A stretch of 64,000 bases of DNA, from positions 60,564 to 124,563 of the forward strand of contig NZ_CAJGBN010000004.1 of NCBI RefSeq assembly GCF_904426505.1, read 5' to 3'. The DNA is from Rubrivivax sp. A210. Lineage in GTDB: Bacteria; Pseudomonadota; Gammaproteobacteria; Burkholderiales; Burkholderiaceae_C. The notes beneath the pieces were generated by a model. That model was not told where the DNA came from. It saw only the letters and a list, made by a program, of their open reading frames with translations, and did no database searches. The position numbers and the translations under genes were made by a program. This document shows, piece after piece, positions 43,501 through 51,536 of the stretch (its first letter is position 1; the number at the start of each line of letters is the position of its first letter).

Positions 43501-44983
43501 GTTCGACGCCAGTGGCGGCGCGCCCTTCAGCTTCAACTACGCCGATGTCGGCCAGGTCACGCTCTCGGCCAGCAAGACTGTCAACGGCGCCACGCTGGCG
43601 GGCAGCAGCAATGCATTCGTCGTCAAACCGGCCGGCTTCGCGATCAGCGCCGTGCAGCAAGCCGCCAGCCCCAACCTGGCCAACCCGGGCGCCGTCAGCG
43701 CGGCGGGCGCCAAGTTCGTCAAGGCGGGCGAGGCCTTCGGCGCCACCGTCACCGCGCGCACCAGCAGCGGTGCCACCGCGCCCAACTTCGGCCGTGAGAC
43801 TTCGCCCGAGGGCGTGCTGCTCACGCCCACGCTGGTGCTGCCCGCGGGCGGCACGGCCGGCACGCTGGCCAATGCCACCGTGGCAGGGGGCAGCTTCGCC
43901 GCCGGCGTGGCGACGGTCGCCAACCTCGCCTACAGCGAGGTCGGCATCGTCACCCTCACGCCCAGCGTGGCCGACGGCAGCTACCTCGGCGCCGGCGCCG
44001 TCAGCGGCACGGCCAGCGGCAACGTCGGGCGCTTCGTGCCGGCGCGCTTCGCGCTCGCGGCCACCAGCGTCACGCACCGCGCCGGCCTGGCGTGTACGCC
44101 GGCAGCCAGCGCCACCCACCTGGGCGAGAACTTCACACTGGGCTTCACGCTGACGGCACAAAGCCTCGCCGGTGCGACGACGCAAAACTATCTGGGCAGT
44201 TTTGCCAGGCTCGATCCCGCGGCAGCTGCCGGTTACAACCTGGTCGGTCTGGGCGCGTCGACGGCCTTCACCGTAGCCAGCGGCCGGCTCGCCGTTGGCA
44301 GCGCCAGCGGCAGCTGGGTCAACGGCGTGGCCGCGGTCACGCTCACCGCCAACGCCACCCGTGCCACCGCGCCAGACGGGCCCTTCGTGGCTGCCTTCGG
44401 CATCGCGCCGGTGGACGCCGACGGCGTCGCGATGGCCGCCTTTGACATGGCCGGCACGGCCGGCGGCGCGCTGGACCGCAGCCGGGTGGCCACCGTCAAT
44501 CTGCGCTTCGGCCGCCTGCGCCTGGGCAATGCCACCGGCGCCGCCGACCGCCCGCTGGCGCTGCCGGTGACGGCCCAGTACTGGAGCGGCAGCGCCTGGG
44601 ACACCGACACGCTGGACAGCTGCACCACGGTGCCGGTGGCGGCGGTGAGCCTGGGCAACTTGCGCCGCACGCTGAGTGCCGCAGATGCGGCGCCCACGGC
44701 CGCCATCGCCCTGGCTGCAGGCATCGGCAGCCTGCGCCTGGCCGCGCCCGGCGGTGGCCGCTCGGGCACGGTGGACGTGGCGCTGAGCCTGGGCAGCACG
44801 GCCACCGACGCCTCCTGCCTGCAGAGCTGGACGCCGGTGCGCGTCGCCAGCGCGGGTGCCAACCTGGACTATCTGCGCGGTGGCTGGTGCGGCAGCGGAC
44901 AGGACAAGGACACGGCCGCCCGCGCCAGCTTCGGGCTGCCGCGCACCCAAGGCCATTTGCTGCACCGGCGGGAGAGCTTCTGA
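40523..44983 (+). CDS. mshQ: MshQ-like giant adhesin/tip protein with Ig-like repeats, LamG-like domain and DUF6701-type C-terminus
   Basis: This is a 1486-residue secreted protein with a signal peptide ('LALVGLLCALPLSAAAAT', cleavage near 32). Residues ~35-200 are a beta-rich N-terminal domain. Three bacterial Ig-like repeats of about 110 residues follow, near 203, 318 and 430, each with 'TVTFSEAVTGVDASDFAL' or a close variant and 'GLNLVDNDSIVD'. Residues ~541-778 resemble a LamG/concanavalin-like domain ('YHLDESLWNGTTDEVADEQG', 'FTITAWVRSTANN', 'VLDEVQIFDKAL'). The rest, about 700 residues with many cysteines, matches the MshQ/DUF6701 type ('FVPARFALAATSVTHRAG'). Its start is coupled to mshP and its stop to mshI. 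Ligand unknown. Confidence 0.88.
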   Translation: MRAAARHCCAALLRRLALVGLLCALPLSAAAATVTRTPAASSNCSSLSTGGTRIWSNPTRAWANDNSNATVSVDGTISRYLQCLNYGFSIPAGAAINGITVTVNRRSNRTTNGGSRDALMRIVKGGAVGASDRATATTYTTTEVAEAHGGSTDLWGETWTAADINAADFGAAFAATKPSIAGFSHTVSVDLIAITVDYTVDTTPPAVASIVRASLNPSSGSTVAWTVTFSEAVTGVDASDFALANSGLSSMAITSVSGSGTTWTVASSTGTGSGSLGLNLVDNDSIVDLSGNKLGGTGTGGAANGSRTGEVYTVDRNNPNATAINRSGASPTNAASLSWAVTFNESVTGVDAGDFALVATGSATGTLASVTGSGANWTVTASAVGGAGTLGLNLVDNDSIVDSLLNKLGGAGAGNGSQTGQVYAVDRVAPVVASISRDSASPSTQNTLRWTVTFSKSVTGVDASDFSLAASGLAGAALTGVSGSGSTWAVSADPGYGSGTLGLNLVDDDSIADAVGNPLGGTGAGNGNHSGPAYTVTTVPLASYHLDESLWNGTTDEVADEQGSYPGTAQNGATTAALTAALAGASGTCRYGVFQNVGTPSVTQGYLDLGAGFPYFGSNSFTITAWVRSTANNVGKQWIFSHNSGGRGYALALGTPGPGRLRFLSGGATTPNLDTPNSAASLLANGTWYFVAAVADFAGDPNIERRVYVFDSSGNLLPGYPASLTSTGWDDTETGIASIGGDGNDSFRGVLDEVQIFDKALNQAALSTLAQARHLCGNVVPDHYELVLPSASLACLPSTVTVTACADTSSPCSNAFVGAAGSTVTLSTSAGSLGATTLSLDASGSASTTLSHGSAADGATVSVTLGGEALTASNARRCCANGVSCSAANSCSTTFSTAGFIVATTSGLAATIPAQTAGTDSLPYLLRAVKTGTTTEACEAALTGATTVDWAAQCNNPSTCASGNRMTLTGSAATAIAANPGSGVSSRTAVNMVFDASGGAPFSFNYADVGQVTLSASKTVNGATLAGSSNAFVVKPAGFAISAVQQAASPNLANPGAVSAAGAKFVKAGEAFGATVTARTSSGATAPNFGRETSPEGVLLTPTLVLPAGGTAGTLANATVAGGSFAAGVATVANLAYSEVGIVTLTPSVADGSYLGAGAVSGTASGNVGRFVPARFALAATSVTHRAGLACTPAASATHLGENFTLGFTLTAQSLAGATTQNYLGSFARLDPAAAAGYNLVGLGASTAFTVASGRLAVGSASGSWVNGVAAVTLTANATRATAPDGPFVAAFGIAPVDADGVAMAAFDMAGTAGGALDRSRVATVNLRFGRLRLGNATGAADRPLALPVTAQYWSGSAWDTDTLDSCTTVPVAAVSLGNLRRTLSAADAAPTAAIALAAGIGSLRLAAPGGGRSGTVDVALSLGSTATDASCLQSWTPVRVASAGANLDYLRGGWCGSGQDKDTAARASFGLPRTQGHLLHRRESF

Positions 44984-46008
44984 TGATCACCTGGCCCTGG
45001 TCCCAACGTGCCGGCACCGGTTCCCTGGTGCTCGGCGGCCTGCCCGAGCGCCTGCTGTGGCTGCACGCGGCCGGGCCGCTGGGCCAGCCCGGCGCGCTGC
45101 TGGGTGGCGGCGAGCTGGCCTGGGCCGCCGCCGACAGCGCCGCGGCGGCGCGTGCGCTGCGCGACCTCGGCCTGCCGCTGCGCCAGGCGGTGGCGGTGCT
45201 GCCATTGCAGCAATCCCAATGGCTGCAGATCGAGACTCCCGCCGTGCCGCCCGACGAACTGCGCGCGGCGGCGCGCTGGCGCGTCAAGGAGCTGGTCGAG
45301 GGCCGCGTCGACGAGCTGACACTGGACGTGATGCAGGTTGGCGACGGCCGCGAACGTGCCCACAGCCATGTCTTCGTCGCCGCCGCATCGCGTGAGCGCG
45401 TCGACGAGCTGGGCCGGCTGGCGCAGGAGGCCGGCCTGGCTCTCACCGTGGTCGATGTCGCCGAGGCGGCCCAGCGCAACCTCATCGCGGCCCATGCCGC
45501 GGCGCGCGGCCTGCGTACACGCGCCGTCGCCGGCCTGGTGCGCCACGGCGCGCATTGCCTGCTCACCATAGGCGCCGGCGACGAGCTGTTCTACGCCCGC
45601 CGCATCGACTGGGACGGCCAGGCGATGGCGCCGGCCGCGGCAGCTTCCTTTGCGGCCGGCGGTGACGACGGGCTCGAGAGCCTGGACTTCGTCGACTACG
45701 GCGCCGAAACCGCGGCCCCGGTGGCGGCCGATGGCCTGCAGCACCTGGTGATCGAGCTGCAGCGCTCCTTCGATGTCTGGGAGCGCACCTGGACCGACCT
45801 GCCGCTGGCCGGCGTGGTGCTGGCGCTGGGCGATGCCGGCGCTGCCGCTGCCGAGGCCATCGTGTCGGCCACCGGCCTGCGCGTCGAGGCGCTGGACGTC
45901 GAGGCCCTCTTTCCCGGCTATGCCGCCCTTGCCGGCAGCAGCGAGATGCAGGAGGCCTTGCTGCCCCTGCTCGGCGAGCTGTTGCGCGCCGAAACCAGCA
46001 AGCTGTGA
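44983..46008 (+). CDS. mshI: MSHA biogenesis protein MshI-like (PilM-type actin fold)
   Basis: This 341-residue cytoplasmic protein begins MITWPWSQRAG and resembles the actin-like PilM/MshI group: 'RQAVAVLPLQQSQWLQIETPAVPPDELRAAARWRVKELVE', 'VFVAAASRERVDELGRLAQEAGLALTVVDVAEAAQRNL' and 'CLLTIGAGDELFYARRIDWD'. These proteins form the inner-membrane alignment complex with the PilN- and PilO-like proteins encoded next. The ATG overlaps the mshQ stop codon (TGATGA at 44981). The stop is followed by a 20-base gap before the PilN-like gene, the widest gap in this part of the operon. Confidence 0.86.
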   Translation: MITWPWSQRAGTGSLVLGGLPERLLWLHAAGPLGQPGALLGGGELAWAAADSAAAARALRDLGLPLRQAVAVLPLQQSQWLQIETPAVPPDELRAAARWRVKELVEGRVDELTLDVMQVGDGRERAHSHVFVAAASRERVDELGRLAQEAGLALTVVDVAEAAQRNLIAAHAAARGLRTRAVAGLVRHGAHCLLTIGAGDELFYARRIDWDGQAMAPAAAASFAAGGDDGLESLDFVDYGAETAAPVAADGLQHLVIELQRSFDVWERTWTDLPLAGVVLALGDAGAAAAEAIVSATGLRVEALDVEALFPGYAALAGSSEMQEALLPLLGELLRAETSKL

Positions 46009-46028
46009 GCCCGCACTGAGCAAACGCC

Positions 46029-46652
46029 ATGGCGCAACAGATCAACCTCTGCAACCCCATCCTGCTGGCGCCGCGCCGCTTGTTCTCGTCGCGCCGCATG
46101 GCCCAGGCCCTGGCCGTGCTGGTGCTGGGCGTGGCCCTGCTGTGCGGCTGGGCCGCCTGGAGCACGGTGCGGCTGCGCGCCGGCCTGATGCCGGCCAACA
46201 CCTTGCACGCCGCCGAGCGCCAGCGCCTGCTGGCCGCCGGCCGCGCCGCCCTGCCGGGCAACGAGGCCGCGCTGCAGCAGGAACTGGCCCAGGTGCAGGG
46301 CGCCTTGGGTGAACGCCAGCAGCTGCTGCAGGCGCTGTCGCAGGGCCGCGCCGGCTCGGCCCTGGGCCCGGTGGCCCAGCTCTCGCGGCTGGCGCGCACC
46401 CTGCCCGAATCGGCCTGGCTGAGCGAGATTCGCCTGCGCGACGGCCGCCTGGCCCTGGTGGGCCGCAGCCTGCAGCCCGAGACCCTGCCGCGCTGGCTGG
46501 ACCGCCTGGCCGCCGATGCCGGCGGGCCGCGGCTGCAGCTGTCCAGCGTGGCGCGTGAAGGGGTCGCCGGTGGTGCCGCCGGTGCCGATGCGTGGCGCTT
46601 CGAGGCCGGCGTGCCACCGCCGCCGGCCGCAGCCTCGGGAGTGCAACCATGA
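46029..46652 (+). CDS. PilN-like MSHA assembly protein (MshI2 type)
   Basis: This 207-residue bitopic protein starts with 'MAQQINLCNPILLAPRRLFS', the short cytoplasmic 'INL-NP' segment by which PilN-like proteins bind their PilM partner. A membrane helix follows ('QALAVLVLGVALLCGWAAW'), then a helical coiled region ('ALQQELAQVQGALGERQQLLQAL') and a ferredoxin-like periplasmic domain ('LARTLPESAWLSEIRLRDGRLALVGRSL'). Shewanella calls this subunit MshI2. It overlaps mshJ by 4 bases. With MshI and MshJ it should form the PilMNO-like inner-membrane platform. Confidence 0.82.
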   Translation: MAQQINLCNPILLAPRRLFSSRRMAQALAVLVLGVALLCGWAAWSTVRLRAGLMPANTLHAAERQRLLAAGRAALPGNEAALQQELAQVQGALGERQQLLQALSQGRAGSALGPVAQLSRLARTLPESAWLSEIRLRDGRLALVGRSLQPETLPRWLDRLAADAGGPRLQLSSVAREGVAGGAAGADAWRFEAGVPPPPAAASGVQP

Positions 46653-47263
46653 GCACCACCGGCTTCTGGCAACAGCAGGCGCTGCGCATCGATGCGCGCA
46701 CGTTGCGCGAGCGCGTCTTCATCTTCCTCTCGGCGGCCCTGGTGCTGGTGGCCGCCGCCGACGCCCTGCTGCTGACGCCGCTGTTCAGCGATCAGAAGCA
46801 GCTGCGCGCCCAGATGCAGGCCCAGACCGCCGAGCTGGCCACGCTGCGCGCCGCCGCCGCGGCCAGCGGGCCCGATGCCGGTTCGCCGCGCGGGCGGCTG
46901 CAAGCGGCGCTGCGGGCGGCGCGCGAGGAGCGCGTGCGCACCGATGCCGCCATAGCCCAGGCCCAGGCCGGCCAGCAGCCGACCCAGGCCCTGGCTGATC
47001 TGGTCGAACGCGCGCTGCGCCGCCATGAGCGGCTGGCGCTGGTCCACCTCAAGCTGGCCGTGCCGCGCCCGCTGGCGCCCGGCAGCGCCGTCGTGCTGCA
47101 GGGCGTGGAGCTGAGCGTGGCCGGCCGCTACCCGGATCTGCTGGCCTACCTGGCCGCGCTGGAGCAGGCCCTGCCGGCGCTGCGCTGGGGCGAGCTGAGC
47201 CTGGTCGAGGGCACGCCGCCCACGCTGACGGTGCAGATCCACACGCTGGGGGGCAGCCCATGA
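46649..47263 (+). CDS. mshJ: MSHA biogenesis protein MshJ (PilO-like)
   Basis: This 204-residue protein begins MSTTGFWQQQALRIDARTLRERVFIFLSAALVLVAAADALLLTPL, with one membrane helix near 26-44. A long charged helix follows ('LRAQMQAQTAELATLRAAAA'), then a ferredoxin-like C-terminal domain ('VVLQGVELSVAGRYPDLLAYLAALEQALPALRWGELSL'). This is the PilO/MshJ layout that spans the periplasm between the inner-membrane platform and the secretin-linked parts. The ATG at 46649 overlaps the preceding stop (ATGA); its own stop overlaps mshK in the same way. Confidence 0.86.
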   Translation: MSTTGFWQQQALRIDARTLRERVFIFLSAALVLVAAADALLLTPLFSDQKQLRAQMQAQTAELATLRAAAAASGPDAGSPRGRLQAALRAAREERVRTDAAIAQAQAGQQPTQALADLVERALRRHERLALVHLKLAVPRPLAPGSAVVLQGVELSVAGRYPDLLAYLAALEQALPALRWGELSLVEGTPPTLTVQIHTLGGSP

Positions 47264-47670
47264 AGACGCCGCTGATCTTGATGCTGGCGCTGGCACCGGC
47301 CCTGGCCGCGGCCTTGGAGGCGCTGCCGCAACGCGACCCCATGCAGCCGCCGCCCTCGCAGGCACGCGCGGCTTCGTCCGACGCCGCCGCGCCCCGGCCC
47401 GCGCTCGAAGCGCCGCGCCAGTTGATGAGCGTGGACGGCCGCCGCTACGTCTTTGACCAGGGCCGGCGCCTGGGCGTCGGCGACAGCCTGGGCGGCGCGC
47501 GCATCGAGGCCATCGACGAGGGCGGCCTCTGGGTGCGCGAGGCCGGCGCCCGCGTCCGCCTGCCGTTCTATGGCGCCGCCGTCTGGCGGCCCGCGCCCGG
47601 CGCCTCGGCGCCCGCCCTCACTCCATCGACCCCGACCCCGCGGCCCCGCCGCAGAGGTGACACGCCATGA
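47260..47670 (+). CDS. mshK: MSHA biogenesis protein MshK (PilP-like)
   Basis: This 136-residue periplasmic protein has a signal peptide ('PLILMLALAPALAAALEA', cleavage near 20), 'LPQRDPMQPP' that recalls the PilP linker, and a small beta domain ('LMSVDGRRYVFDQGRRLGVGDSLGGARIEAIDEGGLWVREAG') of the kind that contacts secretin N-domains. The tail is proline/arginine-rich. Short length and gene order (between mshJ and mshL, overlapping each by 4 bases) support MshK. Sequence conservation in this family is low. Confidence 0.82.
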   Translation: MKTPLILMLALAPALAAALEALPQRDPMQPPPSQARAASSDAAAPRPALEAPRQLMSVDGRRYVFDQGRRLGVGDSLGGARIEAIDEGGLWVREAGARVRLPFYGAAVWRPAPGASAPALTPSTPTPRPRRRGDTP

Positions 47671-49481
47671 ACACCGCACCCTCCGTGCTGCTGCTTTCCG
47701 CGCTGGCGCTGCTCAGCGGCTGCGCCCCCCTGATGGCCGTGCGCGAATTCGGCGCCGCGCGCCAGCAACTGCGTGCCGAACTCGCGGCCCAGCAGCCGGC
47801 TGCTGTTGCGGCCTCGGCGGCAAGCGTCGCGCCTGCCACCCCGGCACCCGCGCCCATGCCGCCGCCGGCGCGCCCGCCCGTGCCGCCCGAACCGCGCTTC
47901 GACCTCGTCGTCAACGGCGCCAATGCGCGCGATGTCTTTCTCTCGATGGTGGCCGAGACGCGCTACAGCCTGCTCATGCACCCCCAGGTCGGCGGCCAGG
48001 TCTCGGCCACGCTGCGCGGGGTGACGGTGCGCGAGGCGCTGGAATCCATCCGCCAGGTCTATGGCTTCGAGTTCCAGATCGAGGGCCGCCGCATCACCGT
48101 CTTCCCGGCCTCGCTGCAGACGCGGCTGTTCGCGGTGAACTACCTCAACGCCCGCCGCCAGGGCAGCAGCGAGGTGCGCGTCAGCGGCAGCGGCGCACCC
48201 CAGACCGGCAACGCGCAGGGCAGCGGCGCGACCGCCACCACCAAGCCCACGCCCGACAGCAGCCAGATCAGCACCACCTCGCTCTCCGACTACTGGGCCG
48301 AGATGGCCGAATCGGTGCGCGCCCTGGTCGGCAAGGAGCAGGGCCGGCAGGTGATCGCCAGCCCGCAGGCCGGCACGCTGATCGTGCGCGCCATGCCCGA
48401 CGAGCTGCGCGAGGTCGAGAAATTCCTGCAGGCCTCACGGCTGTCGATCGAGCGCCAGGTGATGCTGGAGGCCAAGATCGTCGAGGTCGAGCTGAGCGAC
48501 GGCTACCAGAGCGGCATCGACTGGTCGGTGCTGGGCCGCTTTCCCAAGAACGGCCCCTTCAGCGGCAGCTATGGCGCAGGCCAGTTCAGCGGCGTGACGA
48601 GCAATGCGGCTCTGGGCCTCCTGCCCACGCCGGGAGCGGCGGCCGGCGCGCTGATCGACGGCCTGCCCATTCCCTCCGGCATTGGCGGTGCCATGGGCCT
48701 GGCCATTGCCTCAAAGGGCTTCGAGGCTGTGCTCGGCTTTCTCGAAAGCCAGGGCGAGCTGCAAATCCTGTCGAGCCCGCGCGTGGCCACGCTCAACAAC
48801 CAGAAGGCGGTGCTCAAGGTCGGCGTCGACGAATACTTCGTCACCAATGTCTCGGGCGGCTCGGTGGCCGCCGGCGGCAGCACCACGGTGGCGACGACGA
48901 CGCTGCCGACGCTGACGCTGACGCCCTTCTTCAGCGGCATCGCGCTCGACGTGACGCCGCAGATCGACGAGGCCGGCATGATCACGCTGCACCTGCGGCC
49001 CTCGGTCACCAGCGTGAGCGAAAAGACCAAGCAGGTCGACCTCGGTGCGGTGGGCAATTACCGCCTGCCGCTGGCCTCGTCCACCGTCAACGAGACCGAC
49101 ACCGTGGTGCGCGTGGCCGACGGCCACATCGTCGCCATCGGCGGGCTGATGCAGATCGAGTCTTCACGCAGCAGCGCCGGCCTGCCCGGCCGCGGCGAAG
49201 GCGCCGTCGGCCGCACCCTGCTGGGCAACAACAAGGCCAGCGGGCGCAAGAAAGAGCTGGTGGTGCTGATCAGGCCGACGCTGATACGCAGCGCCGAGGA
49301 TTGGCAGCGCAGCGCCGAGCAGGCCCTGGCGACCCTGGGCGAGCCCGAGCAGGGGCCAAGGCGGGTCGTGACGGTCAAGGAGGCCCCGGCTGCGGCGCCC
49401 GTGCCCGCCCCTGTGCCGGCCAGCGGGCCGGCGAGTGTGCCCGTGAGTGCGAACGCTGCCGCGCCGCTGGCGCGTCAGTAA
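47667..49481 (+). CDS. mshL: MSHA outer-membrane secretin MshL
   Basis: This 604-residue secretin has a lipoprotein signal with Cys19 in 'LALLSGCAPL'. N-domain features are 'RDVFLSMVAETRYSLLMHPQVGGQVSATLRGVTVREALESIRQVYGFEF' and 'FAVNYLNARRQGSS'. The secretin core has 'VMLEAKIVEVELSDGYQSGIDW', 'LGFLESQGELQILSSPRVATLNNQKAVLKVG' and 'LRPSVTSV'. The segment between ~165 and 205 is Ser/Thr/Gly-rich and probably disordered. It would form the outer-membrane pore through which the pilus leaves. It is the last gene of the operon; its 3' end overlaps the convergent GST gene by 7 bases. Confidence 0.94.
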   Translation: MNTAPSVLLLSALALLSGCAPLMAVREFGAARQQLRAELAAQQPAAVAASAASVAPATPAPAPMPPPARPPVPPEPRFDLVVNGANARDVFLSMVAETRYSLLMHPQVGGQVSATLRGVTVREALESIRQVYGFEFQIEGRRITVFPASLQTRLFAVNYLNARRQGSSEVRVSGSGAPQTGNAQGSGATATTKPTPDSSQISTTSLSDYWAEMAESVRALVGKEQGRQVIASPQAGTLIVRAMPDELREVEKFLQASRLSIERQVMLEAKIVEVELSDGYQSGIDWSVLGRFPKNGPFSGSYGAGQFSGVTSNAALGLLPTPGAAAGALIDGLPIPSGIGGAMGLAIASKGFEAVLGFLESQGELQILSSPRVATLNNQKAVLKVGVDEYFVTNVSGGSVAAGGSTTVATTTLPTLTLTPFFSGIALDVTPQIDEAGMITLHLRPSVTSVSEKTKQVDLGAVGNYRLPLASSTVNETDTVVRVADGHIVAIGGLMQIESSRSSAGLPGRGEGAVGRTLLGNNKASGRKKELVVLIRPTLIRSAEDWQRSAEQALATLGEPEQGPRRVVTVKEAPAAAPVPAPVPASGPASVPVSANAAAPLARQ

Positions 49482-50125
49482 TCCGGCGCCGGCAGTTCCT
49501 CGACCTCGTAGACGCGCTGCAGCGCCGGCCGCGCACGCACGCGCTGCAGCCAGGGCGCGATGTGGGCGAAGCTGCGCGCCGGCTGCGCGTCAAAGCCGCG
49601 CGTCCAGCGGCACAGCATGAAGGCATAGGGATCGGCCGCGCTGTAGCGCTCGCCCAGCAACCAGGGCCCGCCATGGCCGGCGAGCTGCGCATCGATCTGC
49701 TCCAGGCAGGCCGCGGCCTTGCGCTGCGCAGCCGCCTTGACCTGGGCCGCGCCCTCGGCATGGCCGGCATCGACCACGCGCTCGGGGTAGAAGTAGAGCA
49801 GCAGCGTGGCCTGCAGCGTATTGCCCAGCCAGGCCATCCACTTGTAGTAATGCGCACGTTCGGCCGTGCCGATGGCCGGCGCCAGTGCCGCGGCCGGGTG
49901 GGTGTCGGCCAGGTGCATCAGGATGGCCGCCGTTTCGTAAAGCACGAGGTCGCCATCGACCAGCACCGGAATCAGCCCGTTGGGGTTGAGCTTCAGGAAC
50001 GCGGGCGACTTGTGCGCCATCCGCTCGCGGTCGACATAGTGCAGCTCGAAAGGGATGCCGATTTCGCGCAGCAGCGCGTGGGGCGCGAAACTGGCGTTGC
50101 TCGGGTGGTAGTGCAGTGTGATCAT
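49475..50125 (-). CDS. glutathione S-transferase
   Basis: This 216-residue protein has an N-terminal thioredoxin-like domain ('MITLHYHPSNASFAPHALLREIGIPFELHYVD'), the conserved cis-Pro segment 'LNPNGLIPVLVDGDLVLYETAAILMHLAD' that binds the gamma-glutamyl part of glutathione, and a helical C-terminal domain ('GGPWLLGERYSAADPYAFMLCRW') with the N-capping motif. The Ser-Asn-Ala region at 9-11 likely supplies the catalytic residue, as in beta-class relatives. It conjugates or reduces xenobiotics or peroxides; substrate unknown. It is divergent from the OsmC gene. Confidence 0.92.
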   Translation of the reverse strand: MITLHYHPSNASFAPHALLREIGIPFELHYVDRERMAHKSPAFLKLNPNGLIPVLVDGDLVLYETAAILMHLADTHPAAALAPAIGTAERAHYYKWMAWLGNTLQATLLLYFYPERVVDAGHAEGAAQVKAAAQRKAAACLEQIDAQLAGHGGPWLLGERYSAADPYAFMLCRWTRGFDAQPARSFAHIAPWLQRVRARPALQRVYEVEELPAPDY

Positions 50126-50173
50126 CGCGCCATCATGGCACGGGCCATGATGGCGTCGATCAAGGAAGCCCGC

Positions 50174-50638
50174 ATGCATGAATACACCGCCCTCATCGAA
50201 TGGCAGCGCGAGGCCGACGAGGCCTTTACCGACAACCGTTACCACCGCCGCCACCGCTTGCAATTCGACGGCGGCGCTGAAGTCGCTGGCTCTTCTGCAC
50301 CGGCTGTCGTGCCGCTGCCGTATTCCGACGCGGCCGCCGTCGACCCCGAGGAAATGTTCGTTGCCGCGCTTTCGAGTTGCCACATGCTGTGGTTTCTTTC
50401 GCTGGCGGCGCAGGCCGGTTACCGGGTCGACCGCTATCTCGACCAGGCCGCCGGCGTGATGGCCAGGAATGCAAAGGGCAAACTCGCCATGAGCCGCGTC
50501 ACGCTCAGACCGCGGATCGAGTTCGGCGGCGCGCGCCTGCCCAGCCCTGAACAACTGCAGGCCTTGCACGAACGGGCGCACGATGAATGCTTCATCGCCA
50601 ACTCCGTTGTCTGCGAAGTGCGGTGCGAACCTCAATAG
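50174..50638 (+). CDS. OsmC-family peroxide-detoxifying protein
   Basis: This 154-residue protein belongs to the OsmC/YhfA family of thiol peroxidases. The two catalytic cysteines are Cys69 in 'AALSSCHMLWFLSLAAQAG' and Cys147 in 'ANSVVCEV'. It has 'DPEEMFVAALSSC' and the strand 'MSRVTLRPRIEF' typical of the fold. It reduces organic hydroperoxides with lipoyl or thioredoxin-like partners. The ATG at 50174 begins MHEYTALIEW; AAGGAAG lies just upstream. It is divergent from the GST gene, with only 48 bases between them, so the two detoxification genes may share control. Confidence 0.9.
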   Translation: MHEYTALIEWQREADEAFTDNRYHRRHRLQFDGGAEVAGSSAPAVVPLPYSDAAAVDPEEMFVAALSSCHMLWFLSLAAQAGYRVDRYLDQAAGVMARNAKGKLAMSRVTLRPRIEFGGARLPSPEQLQALHERAHDECFIANSVVCEVRCEPQ

Positions 50639-50705
50639 GGCGGCGACGGCAGGGCCCGCAGCCGCGGGGGCTTGAAACGCACCTGCCGCGCTCCCAGATG
50701 CGCCC

Positions 50706-51536
50706 ATGAACACCGTTGCCGCGCTCGCCTTCCTGGGCCTCGTGCTCTTGTCCGTGGCCGGCTGGCTCTGGGGCCCGGCCTGGTGGCGGGCGCGGCGGCG
50801 TGCGCGCGTGCAGCGCCAGCCGTTTCCGCGCGCCTGGCGCCGCATCCTGCGCCGCCGCATGCCGGCCTTTGCGCTGCTGCCGCCCGATATCCAGCAACGC
50901 ATCAAGAAGATCGCCCAGATCCTGATTGCCGAGAAGCCCTTCATCGGCTGCGCCGGCGTGCGCATCAATGACGAGATGCGCGTGCTGGTGGCGGCGCAGG
51001 CGGCTCTGCTCTTGCTGGGCGGGCGCGGCGGCTACTACCGCAATCTGCGCCAGGTGCTGATCTATCCCGGTGCTTTCGTCGTCGACCGCATCGGCTCCGA
51101 TGCCGCAGGCCTGGCCCAAGAATCGCGCCGCGTGCTGGCCGGTGAATCTTGGCAGGAGGGCCAGGTCATCCTGTCCTGGGACGATGTGCTGGCCGGCGCC
51201 GCCGATCCCGGTGATGGCCGCAATGTCGTGATCCACGAATTCGCCCACCAACTCGACCAGGACCACGGACGTGCCAATGGCGCGCCCTGGCTGGGGCGGC
51301 ACGGCGACTATGGCCGTTGGTCGGCGGTGCTGGGCCACGAATACGCGCAATTGCAGCAACGCCTGGCGCGCGGCGAGGGCGGACTTATCGATCCCTATGC
51401 GGCCACCGATGCCGCCGAATTCTTTGCCGTCGTCAGCGAACTCTTCTTCGAGCAGCCGGCAGCGCTGGCCCAGGCGCACCCGGAATTGCATGCCGAATTG
51501 GCGGCCTATTACGGCGTCGATCCCCGCCTCTGGTGA
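50706..51536 (+). CDS. mtfA: MtfA-like zinc peptidase (M90 family)
   Basis: This 276-residue protein has the gluzincin motif 'VIHEFAHQLDQDHG' (His177, Glu178, His181), and the downstream glutamate zinc ligand is likely in 'AATDAAEFFAVVSELFFEQP'. The N-terminus has one hydrophobic helix ('ALAFLGLVLLSVAGWLWG'), which would anchor it in the inner membrane; then 'AWRRILRRRMPAFALLPPDIQQRIKK' follows. E. coli MtfA controls the glucose PTS by binding Mlc and shows aminopeptidase activity; the target here need not be the same. It stands alone. Confidence 0.9.
   Translation: MNTVAALAFLGLVLLSVAGWLWGPAWWRARRRARVQRQPFPRAWRRILRRRMPAFALLPPDIQQRIKKIAQILIAEKPFIGCAGVRINDEMRVLVAAQAALLLLGGRGGYYRNLRQVLIYPGAFVVDRIGSDAAGLAQESRRVLAGESWQEGQVILSWDDVLAGAADPGDGRNVVIHEFAHQLDQDHGRANGAPWLGRHGDYGRWSAVLGHEYAQLQQRLARGEGGLIDPYAATDAAEFFAVVSELFFEQPAALAQAHPELHAELAAYYGVDPRLW

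Noticed and set aside
40523..44983. The Ig-like repeats of MshQ as a recent tandem DNA duplication
   Set aside because: The repeats are similar in protein but diverged in DNA, so they are old domain repeats rather than a slippage-prone array.
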